Source of the DNA: Gemmatimonadota bacterium
GTDB lineage: Bacteria; Gemmatimonadota; Gemmatimonadetes; Longimicrobiales; Gaopeijiaceae
Reading direction: 5' to 3'
Assembly (NCBI GenBank): GCA_028874995.1
Contig: JAPPGM010000185.1
Span: forward strand, 1-34,255
Length of the DNA: 34,255 bases
Part shown: positions 17,040-25,163 of the stretch, one piece after another
How positions within the stretch are numbered: the first letter of the stretch is position 1
Layout of the letters: each line of letters opens with the position of its first letter
Position numbers and translations under genes: made by a program
The notes under the pieces: generated by a model
What the model was told of the DNA's origin: nothing
Databases searched by the model: none
What the model saw: only the letters and a program-made list of their open reading frames with translations

Positions 17040-19505
17040 GTGAGCCAGGGAAGATGGGTGAGAGAGTTGCTCCAGGACGTGAAGCTGGGTTGGCAGAGGA
17101 TAGTCCGCGCACCCGGGCTCGCTACCGTGGCCGTGCTGTCGCTGGCTATCCCCATCGGCAGCAACGCCGCCCTTTTAGGCCTGCTCGACGGCTTCACTCT
17201 GCGCACGCCGCCCTATGAAGAACCGGACGAGTTGGTCGACATCCGGATTTCTCGATCCGGCCAGGATTTCAGCGCGTTTTCCCACGTGGCATTTCGCGAG
17301 TTGGAAGACGCCGCGAAGGAGGCGTTTGCGGGAATAACCGGGGCAATGACGAACAGGGTTCACGCGAGTGATGGTTCCGGATGGAATGACAGCCCCAATC
17401 ATGAACTCGTGGCCGGACCCTTCTTCCAGGTTGTCGGCATCGATGCGCAGATCGGACGAGTCTTCCATCCCGGCGAGGGCGTTGATGAGGGCGCCGACCC
17501 GGTCGTGGTGTTGAGTGACGAGTACTGGCGCCGGGAATTCGACGGAGACACCGCGGTCGCGGGCCGGGTCCTGCGGCTGAACGGGCATCCGTATACTGTC
17601 GTGGGCGTGGCAGCGCCAGGATTCCACGGCCTGTACCGGGGATTCAGATCCGCCTTCTGGGCGCATGCCTCCATGGCCGATCAGCTCTCGCTCTACGGTC
17701 CCCAAACGCTTGACTCGCGGCTGCTCGATCTGTTCTTCGTCACGGGTCGAATGGCGGAAGGAACGACATTGGCCGATGCGGAGGCTGTGGTCGCACACTT
17801 CGCCGCCGATCTCTTCGCCACCCACCCCCTCACCTACCCGGACCGCCGGATCGAGGTGGTGCCCTCCGTTGCCTCAGCCGTTCATCCGATGCTCACGGAA
17901 GTCGTCGCGCCCATCGCCAAACTGGCCTCAGGCATCCTCTCCCTCCTCCTGCTGCTCGCGTGCGTGAATCTGGCCAGCTTCCTGCTCTTCAGGGGAGAGA
18001 GGCGGCGGGCCGAGCTCGCGATCCGCCTGGCCCTCGGAACGCGCCGAAGCCGACTGGTCCGCAGTCTTCTGGCCGAAACGACCATGCTGGCCCTTCTCGC
18101 CGGTGGTCTCGGCGTGCCCCTGGCTCTCGTCGTCCTGGAAGCCATCGCCGGCATCGGAGCGCGACTTGCGGCGCCCATCGCAATCGACCCAATGCTCGAT
18201 GTGACCGTCCTCATAATCGCCCTCTCCATGTCGCTCGTTGCCAGTATCCTGATGGGGCTTGGTCCAGCGATCCAGTCGACGCGCATTCCTGTCTCTACCA
18301 TTCTCAAGGAGGAACGGGTTGGGACGGGCCGCGCCGCGATAAGCGCGCGGAACGCGCTGCTGATCGGCCAGATCGCCTTGACGGCACCGCTTGCCGCGGT
18401 TGCCGTGGGATCCTTGCGCAGCCTGGTCATTGCCCAGGGGGTGGATCCCGGGTTCGGGCAACATCCCGTTGCCATCACCCTGCTGGCCACTCCACATTCC
18501 CATTCGGAGGACCAGCGACGGGACTTTGGGGAAGAATATTTGCGTCGGGTAAGCGAAATCCCCGGGGTCACGTCGGCCGGCGCGACGACCAGTCTTCCGC
18601 TGGCGATCGGCACGTTAAGCCGGCTGCATCTCAAGATCCCCGGCGTCGATCCGCCCCCCGGGCACGACAACATCCTGATCGACTGGACCAGCGTCGCCGG
18701 CGACTACTTCGAAGTGATGGGGATTCCTCTGCTTGCCGGACGGACGTTCGACGCACGGGACGGCTCAGGTCCACTCAACTCGGTCGTTATCAGCAAGACC
18801 ATGGCGGATCGGTTCTGGTCCGGTCAGAACCCGGTCGGTCAGCAGGTCATATTGTGTGAGGGATGTTTGGCGACCGTGGCGGGGGTGGTCGGCGATACAC
18901 GGTCTCGAAGCCTCTTCGAAGCCCCCCGCCCGATGATCTACACCGCCGCTGCCCAATCGCCGTATTTCCACACCTACGTGATGGCCCGCACCACAGACGA
19001 TCCCTCCAGCGTGACCCCGGTCATGCTCGAGGTTGCCACCGAACTGGAACCCCTCGTCATCACGATCGAGACCAACACCCTGGAGCGGCACCACGCCAAA
19101 CACCTCATCCCACTGCGGATTTCGGCCACCCTCGTCGGTGCGATCAGCTTGTTCGCCCTGTTTCTGGCCGCAATCGGACTGTACGGAATCACGATCTACA
19201 CCGCGGCAGCGCGTAAGCGGGAACTGGCAATTCGCATGTTTGCCGGGGCCGATCCCTCCAGGATTGCGACCTCGTTGCAGCGTCCCACGACAAGGAAGGT
19301 CGGAGTCGGGCTGACGATCGGGCTGTTGCTGTCCGTGGCCGGCGCACGCGCGTTCAGGGACATGCCCTATGGAATCAGGCCACTCGAACCGGTCGACTTC
19401 GTCAGTTCCGCGATCCTCCTGGCAGGAGTCGGTTTCCTGGCCACCTGGCTGGCGGGGCGACGAATCCGTCGTCTGGATCCGATGGAAACATTGAGGGAAG
19501 GGTGA
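17040..19505 (+). CDS. ADOP/MacB-type ABC transporter permease
   Basis: This is an 821-residue membrane protein of the FtsX/MacB superfamily in the duplicated ADOP form. From GTG 17040 (AAAGAGG eight bases upstream) there is a short cytoplasmic lead with a WQRIVRAPGLATVAVLSLA-type first helix. A periplasmic MacB_PCD domain follows, then a block of helices around SLLLLLACVNLASFLLFRG with the coupling motif RRRAELAIRLALGTRRSRLVR. A second periplasmic domain and a second helix block with RKRELAIRMFAG come next, and a final RRIRRLDPMETLREG tail. No ATPase gene is adjacent, which is common for ADOP permeases. Such proteins are proposed exporters or envelope mechanotransmitters; the substrate is unknown. 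TTG 17007 is an alternative start. It lies between two S9 peptidase copies. Confidence 0.92.
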   Translation: MSQGRWVRELLQDVKLGWQRIVRAPGLATVAVLSLAIPIGSNAALLGLLDGFTLRTPPYEEPDELVDIRISRSGQDFSAFSHVAFRELEDAAKEAFAGITGAMTNRVHASDGSGWNDSPNHELVAGPFFQVVGIDAQIGRVFHPGEGVDEGADPVVVLSDEYWRREFDGDTAVAGRVLRLNGHPYTVVGVAAPGFHGLYRGFRSAFWAHASMADQLSLYGPQTLDSRLLDLFFVTGRMAEGTTLADAEAVVAHFAADLFATHPLTYPDRRIEVVPSVASAVHPMLTEVVAPIAKLASGILSLLLLLACVNLASFLLFRGERRRAELAIRLALGTRRSRLVRSLLAETTMLALLAGGLGVPLALVVLEAIAGIGARLAAPIAIDPMLDVTVLIIALSMSLVASILMGLGPAIQSTRIPVSTILKEERVGTGRAAISARNALLIGQIALTAPLAAVAVGSLRSLVIAQGVDPGFGQHPVAITLLATPHSHSEDQRRDFGEEYLRRVSEIPGVTSAGATTSLPLAIGTLSRLHLKIPGVDPPPGHDNILIDWTSVAGDYFEVMGIPLLAGRTFDARDGSGPLNSVVISKTMADRFWSGQNPVGQQVILCEGCLATVAGVVGDTRSRSLFEAPRPMIYTAAAQSPYFHTYVMARTTDDPSSVTPVMLEVATELEPLVITIETNTLERHHAKHLIPLRISATLVGAISLFALFLAAIGLYGITIYTAAARKRELAIRMFAGADPSRIATSLQRPTTRKVGVGLTIGLLLSVAGARAFRDMPYGIRPLEPVDFVSSAILLAGVGFLATWLAGRRIRRLDPMETLREG

Positions 19506-19619
19506 CGGGCATCGGGCCGGATCCGTGACGGGGCCGCCTGCGGCGCCAGTCGCAGAACTGCCTCAAACAGCATAAGATGGAATCCCCATCCGTCCGTCCC
19601 CACTCCCGGAGAACCAACG

Positions 19620-22241
19620 ATGAATCGCCGCTCCTTCCCCTTTCCTCCCACCATTGCCGCCCTGGCACTCGCCGGCGCAGCACTTCTGCCAGCTCTCGCG
19701 CTCACTTCCACCCCGGCCCTCGCCCAGGACGAGGGCACCGTCATGGTCCAGGGCCCCGGCTCAGCCAACTACGAGCTGGCCGCCCGCTTCGCCCCCTACA
19801 AGGTGAGCGACCTGGTCCACTCAACCCGCGTCTCCCCGCGCTGGATCGAGGACAGCGACCGCTTCTGGTACCAGTGGGAGAGCTCGACAGGCACAAACTA
19901 CTACCTCGTGGACGCCGCCCGCGGCACGCGCACCGAGATCTTCGACAACGACCGGATCGCGGCCGAGCTGACCCGCATCACGCGGGACCCGTGGGACGCG
20001 CAGCATCTGCCCATCCGCAACATCCGCTTCCTGAGTGCGGGCACGCTCCAGTTCGAGGTGCAGTCGTCGCAGGACGAGGAGATCGAGGAGGAGGAAGAGG
20101 AAGAAGACGAGGAAGACGAAGAGGACATCGAGGAGGAGCAGGAGGATGAACAGGAGGCTCCCAGCCGGCCCCGCACGCGCAAGAAGGTGCACTACTTCGA
20201 GTACGACGTGGCCACGCAGACGCTGCGCGAACTGGAAGACTACGAGAAGCCGATCACCCACCCCTTCTGGGCCAGCGTCTCGCCCGACACCGCCTGGGTG
20301 GTCTTCGCCCGCGAGTTCAACCTGTGGATGATGAGCTACGAGGAGTACGAGAAGATCCTCGAAGCGCGGCGCGGCAAGACGGGAGATGAGGCGGAGAAGG
20401 CGGAGGAGGACACCGAAGTCGAGGAGGTCCATCTTACCACCGACGGTGAGCGGCACTACTCGTGGGGCTTCGAGGGCCGCGGGGCGAACGACGAGGAGAC
20501 CGAGAAGGAGTTCAAGAAGCGCCAGTCCTCGGGCGTCGTGTGGTCACACGATTCCAGGTACTTCGCGCTCACCCGGTCGGACAGCCGCGAGGTCGGCGAG
20601 CTCTGGGTCGTCCACGCGGTGGGCAACAAGCGTCCCAAGCTCGAGACCTATAGGTACTCGATGCCCGGCGAGGAGCACGTCGCCCAGACCACGGTGCACG
20701 TCTTCGACATGGAATCCCGCGAGATGAAGCACATCGACGACGGTCCCTGGAAGGACCAGCGCATGGGGATCTACCGGGACACCAGCACGCCCTTCAGCTT
20801 CGACCCGTCCGAGATCAGGTTCTCGAAATGGCTCTCGGACCGGAACGAACTCTACTACTACCGCCACAGCCGCAACCTGCACCGGGCCGACGTGCTGAGG
20901 GCCGACCCCGCCACCGGCGAAGTGACCGTGGTGATCGAGGAGCGCCTGAACACCTACGTCGAAATCCTGTCTCCCTACCGCCTCGAAAACGGCGACCTCT
21001 TGTGGTGGTCCGAGCGCGACGGCTGGGCGCACCTGTACCGCTACGCTGCCGACGGCACGGTCCGCAACCGGCTGACCGAAGGGCCCTGGCACGTGAGCGG
21101 CATCAGCGGCGTCAATGAGGAGGGCGGATACGTCCTGCTGCGCGCCAACAACCGCGAGAAAGGGGAGGATCCCTACTACTCGCACCTCTACCGCGTCGGC
21201 CTGGACGGACGCGGACTCACGCTCCTCAACCCTGGAGACTACGACCACCAGGTCTCGGTGAACGACGACGCCACCTACTTCGTCGACAACTACTCGCGGG
21301 TGAACAGCGTCCCGGCCGCAGCGCTCCACGACGCCTCCGGCCGCAAGATCATGGACCTCGAGGAGGCCGACTTCTCCGCACTCATGGACGCCGGCTACGA
21401 GCACCCCGAGCCCTACACCGTCAAGGCCGGGGACGGCGTGACCGACCTGTACGGCGTCATGTACAAGCCCTACGACTTCGATCCCGCGAAGAAGTACCCG
21501 ATCGTTGCCTACGTCTATCCCGGCCCGCAGACCGAGTCGGTCAGCAAGGCGTTCTCGCTCAATCCCACCGAGCAGGCGCTCGCCCAGTTCGGCTTCATCG
21601 TGATCACGATCGGGAACCGCGGTGGCCATCCCAACCGTTCCAAGTGGTACCACAACTATGGGTACGGGAACCTCCGCGACTACGGTCTCGAGGACAAGAA
21701 GGTCGCGATCGAGCAGCTCGCCGACCGCCACGGCTTCATCGACGCCGACCGCGTCGGGATCTACGGCCACTCGGGAGGCGGCTTCATGTCCACGGCCGCC
21801 ATGCTCGTCTACCCCGACTTCTTCAAGGTCGCCGTGTCGTCCGCCGGGAATCACAACAACGACGTCTACAACAACTGGTGGTCCGAGAAGCACCACGGCG
21901 TGAAGGAGGTGAAGGACTCCACCGGCGCGGTGACCGGCTTCGAGTACTCCATCGACCGCAACTCCGACATCGCCGCCAATCTGAAGGGGCACCTGCTCCT
22001 GACGACCGGGGACATCGACAACAACGTCCACCACGCGGGGACCTTCCGCATGGCCGAGGCACTCATCCGGGCAAACAAGCGGTTCGACTTCTTCATCTTC
22101 CCCGGCCAGCGCCACGGCTTCGGGAACATGAGCGACTACTGGTTCTGGCTCAGGGCGGAGTACTTCGTGAAGCACCTGCTGGGGGACACGCAGTGGAACG
22201 TGGACATCCTGGAACTGCAGGGGGAGCGGCCGAAGGGGTAG
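19620..22241 (+). CDS. Secreted S9 family (DPP IV-like) peptidase, copy 2
   Basis: This 873-residue paralogue of the peptidase at 14190-16799 is about 80% identical by eye across most of its length. The start at 19620 has GGAGA upstream and leads into a signal peptide ending near PALAQ. The beta-propeller is again interrupted by an acidic run (residues 152-179), longer than in copy 1. The catalytic residues are Ser718 (GHSGGG), Asp800 (IDNNVHH) and His832 (GQRHGF). It follows the permease by 114 bases with a possible own promoter but no strong -35/-10. The duplication is recent enough to retain near-identical C-terminal halves but old enough for signal peptides to have diverged. Confidence 0.94.
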   Translation: MNRRSFPFPPTIAALALAGAALLPALALTSTPALAQDEGTVMVQGPGSANYELAARFAPYKVSDLVHSTRVSPRWIEDSDRFWYQWESSTGTNYYLVDAARGTRTEIFDNDRIAAELTRITRDPWDAQHLPIRNIRFLSAGTLQFEVQSSQDEEIEEEEEEEDEEDEEDIEEEQEDEQEAPSRPRTRKKVHYFEYDVATQTLRELEDYEKPITHPFWASVSPDTAWVVFAREFNLWMMSYEEYEKILEARRGKTGDEAEKAEEDTEVEEVHLTTDGERHYSWGFEGRGANDEETEKEFKKRQSSGVVWSHDSRYFALTRSDSREVGELWVVHAVGNKRPKLETYRYSMPGEEHVAQTTVHVFDMESREMKHIDDGPWKDQRMGIYRDTSTPFSFDPSEIRFSKWLSDRNELYYYRHSRNLHRADVLRADPATGEVTVVIEERLNTYVEILSPYRLENGDLLWWSERDGWAHLYRYAADGTVRNRLTEGPWHVSGISGVNEEGGYVLLRANNREKGEDPYYSHLYRVGLDGRGLTLLNPGDYDHQVSVNDDATYFVDNYSRVNSVPAAALHDASGRKIMDLEEADFSALMDAGYEHPEPYTVKAGDGVTDLYGVMYKPYDFDPAKKYPIVAYVYPGPQTESVSKAFSLNPTEQALAQFGFIVITIGNRGGHPNRSKWYHNYGYGNLRDYGLEDKKVAIEQLADRHGFIDADRVGIYGHSGGGFMSTAAMLVYPDFFKVAVSSAGNHNNDVYNNWWSEKHHGVKEVKDSTGAVTGFEYSIDRNSDIAANLKGHLLLTTGDIDNNVHHAGTFRMAEALIRANKRFDFFIFPGQRHGFGNMSDYWFWLRAEYFVKHLLGDTQWNVDILELQGERPKG

Positions 22242-22296
22242 GGGCGGGGGGGAACCCCGGTCGTTCCGGTCCGATCGCCACGTCTACACAAAGGGG

Positions 22297-22324
22297 TTGA
22301 CGTGGTTCGACGCTGTGTTAACAT
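22297..22324 (+). promoter_or_regulatory. Sigma70-like promoter of the TAC-like locus
   Basis: TTGACG at 22297-22302 and TAACAT at 22319-22324 are separated by 16 bases. They stand upstream of the toxin remnant and the antitoxin. It is one of the better promoter matches in the window. TA promoters are normally repressed by their antitoxin, so an operator is expected here; none is certain. Confidence 0.55.
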
Positions 22325-22365
22325 ATGACTTACCATGAAAAGATCAGTCGAACGCACGGACCGCA

Positions 22366-22591
22366 GTGCGACCCCCGGAGTATGAAGGTCGCAGGCTCAC
22401 GATCCGGTGCATGGAGCGCGCAAGCGGGCGCTGCCCGGCCGGGAGGTTCCTGGACGAGCTTCCCAGGCACGAACGGGCGCGGGTGATCCTGATCTTTCGG
22501 ATGCTCGGGGATCGTGGACCTCTTCGATAGGGCAATCGCGATGAAGTCCGAATTCGATCGCCACAGGAAGGAGAACGATGGAAACCAGTGA
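22366..22591 (+). pseudogene. Broken HigB/Gp49-like toxin gene
   Basis: A GTG-started frame (22366-22530) encodes 54 residues. Its segment GRCPAGRFLDELPRHERARV resembles the N-terminal half of HigB/Gp49-type RelE-fold toxins, and it ends at TAG 22528. The +1 frame then reads LFDRAIAMKSEFDRHRKEND and stops at 22591, overlapping the antitoxin start by 14 bases. That resembles the usual Lys/Arg-rich C-terminal helix of these toxins and their usual overlap with the antitoxin gene. The core beta strands with the catalytic and mRNA-binding residues are missing. I read this as an internal deletion plus frameshift in a toxin of normally about 100-120 residues. The family call is inference from short segments. 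Confidence 0.55.
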
Positions 22592-23036
22592 AGCCTGGAT
22601 CGCACGGCAGGCCAAGGACCCGGAATTCCGGCAATTCTACGAAGAGGAGCGACTGATCCTCTGGACGACCGAAGAAATCGCAGGGGCAATGGTGGATCAG
22701 GGAATCAGCCGGGCGGACATCGCAGAGAGGATCGGAACCAGCCGTGCGAACGTCACTCAGCTTCTGAGCGGATCCCGAAACATGACTCTGCGGAGCCTGG
22801 CCCGGCTCGCACACGCCTGTGGAATGCGGGCGGTCATTCAACTCGAAAACATGGCCGACTCGGTCTTTACTCCCGCCGAAGACCACGCAACCGCGTCTCA
22901 CGTCATCCAAATGAAGTTCTCGACCGAGGAGCCGCCTCCGGAGCTGCCTTTCGCCCCCTCGGTCCTGTCTCCGGTGTCGGTCGACAACGAGAACTCCGCC
23001 GACATTCTACCCTTGCGCGACCGCCTCGCCGCCTAG
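22578..23036 (+). CDS. higA: HigA-like XRE antitoxin with C-terminal extension
   Basis: This is a 152-residue helix-turn-helix protein with AAGGAG just upstream of the ATG. Residues 1-30 are charged (RQAKDPEFRQFYEEERL). Residues 31-90 form an XRE/Cro-type HTH with ISRADIAERIGTSRANVTQL as the recognition segment. Residues 91-152 form an extension beyond the usual HigA fold, rich in Pro and hydrophobic residues and ending RDRLAA. In TAC systems such an extension (chaperone addiction domain) is bound by the SecB-like chaperone and otherwise leads to degradation. The gene order toxin remnant, HTH, SecB-like supports that reading. It probably represses its own promoter. Without a working toxin it may now be a plain autoregulator. 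The gene symbol is by analogy. Confidence 0.75.
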   Translation: METSEAWIARQAKDPEFRQFYEEERLILWTTEEIAGAMVDQGISRADIAERIGTSRANVTQLLSGSRNMTLRSLARLAHACGMRAVIQLENMADSVFTPAEDHATASHVIQMKFSTEEPPPELPFAPSVLSPVSVDNENSADILPLRDRLAA

Positions 23037-23044
23037 GACCTGTC

Positions 23045-23542
23045 ATGCCCACCAACGTCGAACGTGCCAGCGTCGTGTCGCGCCATGTCCAGATCGAGTC
23101 GGCAACGCTGATCGACACCAGGATGAAATCGACCCTTCACACCATCGATCAGCCGACAGCCTTCCGGCTCGGGAACTGGTTTCGGTGCCGCCACGAACTG
23201 AGTTCGTCCAATCCTGACCGGCTGCTCGTCCACGTGGAACTGAAGTTCGAAGCGAGCCCGGAGGGAGAGACTGATTCCGAGATTACCGTGGTCGATCTCA
23301 CCGCAACTTTCCTGGCGACCTATCGCCTGGCGGACGCGAGTTCATATCCTCAAGATGCCCTCCACCACTTCGCCGATCTGAACGGGACTCTGAACGTCTG
23401 GCCGTACTGGCGCGAACTGGTCCAGTCCTTTGCTGGCCGGGCCGGTCTGCCGGGCGTAGTGGTTCCGGTTTTCAGGCCCAGATTGAAGCAGATACCCGAA
23501 CAAGAAGAGCTCCAGATACCCGAAGAGGCCGAGAGTCGCTAG
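23045..23542 (+). CDS. SecB-like chaperone of a TAC system
   Basis: This 165-residue protein resembles SecB-like chaperones linked to toxin-antitoxin modules rather than housekeeping SecB. It has an opening strand region (VQIESATLIDTRMKSTLH), alternating beta strands (LLVHVELKFEA, ITVVDLTATFLATYRL), and the SecB signature helix region at residues 116-145: NVWPYWRELVQSFAGRAGLP followed by GVVVPVF. Housekeeping SecB has a matching F/Y-PYARE...GGFPP...LPPINF layout. The gene starts 8 bases after the antitoxin stop (AGGA upstream), so the two are cotranscribed. By analogy with the mycobacterial HigB1-HigA1-SecB-like system it should protect the antitoxin. The C-terminal tail is charged and probably disordered. 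Confidence 0.8.
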   Translation: MPTNVERASVVSRHVQIESATLIDTRMKSTLHTIDQPTAFRLGNWFRCRHELSSSNPDRLLVHVELKFEASPEGETDSEITVVDLTATFLATYRLADASSYPQDALHHFADLNGTLNVWPYWRELVQSFAGRAGLPGVVVPVFRPRLKQIPEQEELQIPEEAESR

Positions 23543-23593
23543 AAATGTAAATCTCGCTTGCCATAATGTCAGGTGGAGTTTACATCGCCCCCC

Positions 23594-25129
23594 TCAACAC
23601 CCCGCCCACCCCCATCCCCGCCCACACCCCAGCGCGAATAGCGCCCCCAGATCCCGCTCCGCCACGGGACCCTTGCTGCCCCGCAGCACGATCGGCAGTT
23701 CCTCCATGGGCGGCCGATCACGCTCAAAACGGGTCCAGTCGGCCAACCCCGGGTCACCCCCCGCCAATCCCTCGAGATTCCGGCACCCCGGCGGGAACCC
23801 TCGCCGACAGGAACGCTCGAACTCCCCCGTCGCCCCCACGAAGTCCCGGTCCAGCCTCACCAGTAACACCCCGAACTCGTTGCACGCCCAACCGGACCCC
23901 AGGTCGCAGAAGTTCTGCAGCATGACCCCGCTGTAGTTGCACGCCCGCTCGGTGCCCGCCTCGCACGCGTCGCGCCAGAAGGGGTAGTACTGTCCGGGAT
24001 GATGGTCGCCGACCCCGCCCGTGAAGCTCATCGTCGCGAAAACCGTGCCCCATAGCCCCACGGTCGCGACCCGCCGCCGCGCACCTCCCCCACCCTGGAA
24101 GGTCCGCAGCAGTTCCGGCCTCTTCATCGCGATCCACTCCGCCGCCCTGTCCAGCCGCGGCGCCAGCAGGTTGAGAATCGGCACCGGCAACAGCTTGTCG
24201 TAGAAGTTCGGCGCGCCGACCGCGTCCAGCAGAAACACGCTCAGAATCACCCCGCTCCCGTACAGCAGCCCGAAGATCACCCTTCCCCCGTCGGAGCGGG
24301 GCGAGGTGGCCGGATCCGTAAAGAGCAGGTGCAGTCCCAGGAAGACCGAGATCGGGATGTAGGCGTCGTAGAAGAAGTAGATCCCCGTCGACGCATGGTA
24401 GATCAGCCCGAAGGCCAGGATGGTGAGCACCGCCGGCATGGTCATCATGGCGACGCCGAAGAGGAGCTGCGCCGGGACCGCCGCAAGGAAGATCACCAGG
24501 AACATCTGCGGCGGGACGAACTGGCTCTGCGCAATCTCGATGCCCAGCGTGATCTCGGTCTGGCCGGTCACGATCAGCGCCACCGCTGCCACGAAAAGCG
24601 CCAGCGCCGACGGGTTGAAGATGTGCCGTGAATGCCCGCCCAGCTGCCAGCGGATGAACTCCTTCCCCGCGTAGACCAGCACGATCATCGCGAACTGGAA
24701 GAAGAACCACGGGCCCGTGAACCAGAGGAAGAGGTTCACGCTGAAGATCACTGGGATCGGGCCCAGCCCGGCGGTGTAGCGCCCGCGCCGGGTCCACGCG
24801 AACAGACCCTCGAGGGCCACCGCCAGCAGCAATTGTGCCAGGATCATCGGCGCCCACGACCGCACCATCTCCACGTGCGTACCCCACCACACCAGGAGCG
24901 CCCCCTGCGCCAGCGTCTGCATCCAGTGGGGGGTGCGCAGCACAAACTCCAGGATCAGCGGCTCCCCACTCCTCCGCCGCGACGCGAAGAGCCAGCCCGT
25001 CCACACCAGGATCCCCACGACCGCCACCACGAAGCTCCAGAAGGCACTCGGCGTGGCCTGAACGGCCGGGTGCAGCTGAAAGGCCAACAGCCCGGCGGCG
25101 ATGGCACAGGGAAGGAGCAGTGGGCGCAT
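23594..25129 (-). CDS. NqrB/RnfD-like membrane protein fused to a cysteine-rich Sel1-like tail
   Basis: This is a 511-residue protein. The first 350 or so residues form about eight to ten hydrophobic helices with family-like motifs of the NqrB/RnfD group: HIFNPSALALFVAA, and LLFTDPATSPRSDGGRVIFG near residue 270. The usual flavinylation motif (S/T-G-A-T) is not seen. After a basic linker, residues of about 385-450 carry three C-x7-C units (CEAGTERAC, CDLGSGWAC, CRRGFPPGC), typical of disulfide-stabilised Sel1-like repeats of secreted Hcp proteins. The tail is therefore probably periplasmic. No other rnf/nqr genes are adjacent; the gene follows the plug-only protein by 34 bases. The role is unknown, possibly electron transfer across the membrane. 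The start at 25129 lacks a clear ribosome site, and GTG 25144 is an alternative. Confidence 0.78.
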   Translation of the reverse strand: MRPLLLPCAIAAGLLAFQLHPAVQATPSAFWSFVVAVVGILVWTGWLFASRRRSGEPLILEFVLRTPHWMQTLAQGALLVWWGTHVEMVRSWAPMILAQLLLAVALEGLFAWTRRGRYTAGLGPIPVIFSVNLFLWFTGPWFFFQFAMIVLVYAGKEFIRWQLGGHSRHIFNPSALALFVAAVALIVTGQTEITLGIEIAQSQFVPPQMFLVIFLAAVPAQLLFGVAMMTMPAVLTILAFGLIYHASTGIYFFYDAYIPISVFLGLHLLFTDPATSPRSDGGRVIFGLLYGSGVILSVFLLDAVGAPNFYDKLLPVPILNLLAPRLDRAAEWIAMKRPELLRTFQGGGGARRRVATVGLWGTVFATMSFTGGVGDHHPGQYYPFWRDACEAGTERACNYSGVMLQNFCDLGSGWACNEFGVLLVRLDRDFVGATGEFERSCRRGFPPGCRNLEGLAGGDPGLADWTRFERDRPPMEELPIVLRGSKGPVAERDLGALFALGCGRGWGWAGC

Positions 25130-25163
25130 GTGGACTGTCAGCACCCGCCGGGCCGGGCGGACG

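Noticed and set aside
14643-20159. The acidic Glu/Asp runs in both S9 peptidases as possible assembly errors or frameshifts
   Set aside because: The reading frame is intact on both sides, and two independent copies carry the tract at the same position, so they are genuine protein features.
23045-23542. Calling the SecB-like protein the housekeeping export chaperone SecB
   Set aside because: Its position right behind an HTH antitoxin, its divergent sequence and its extra charged tail fit TAC-type SecB-like proteins better.
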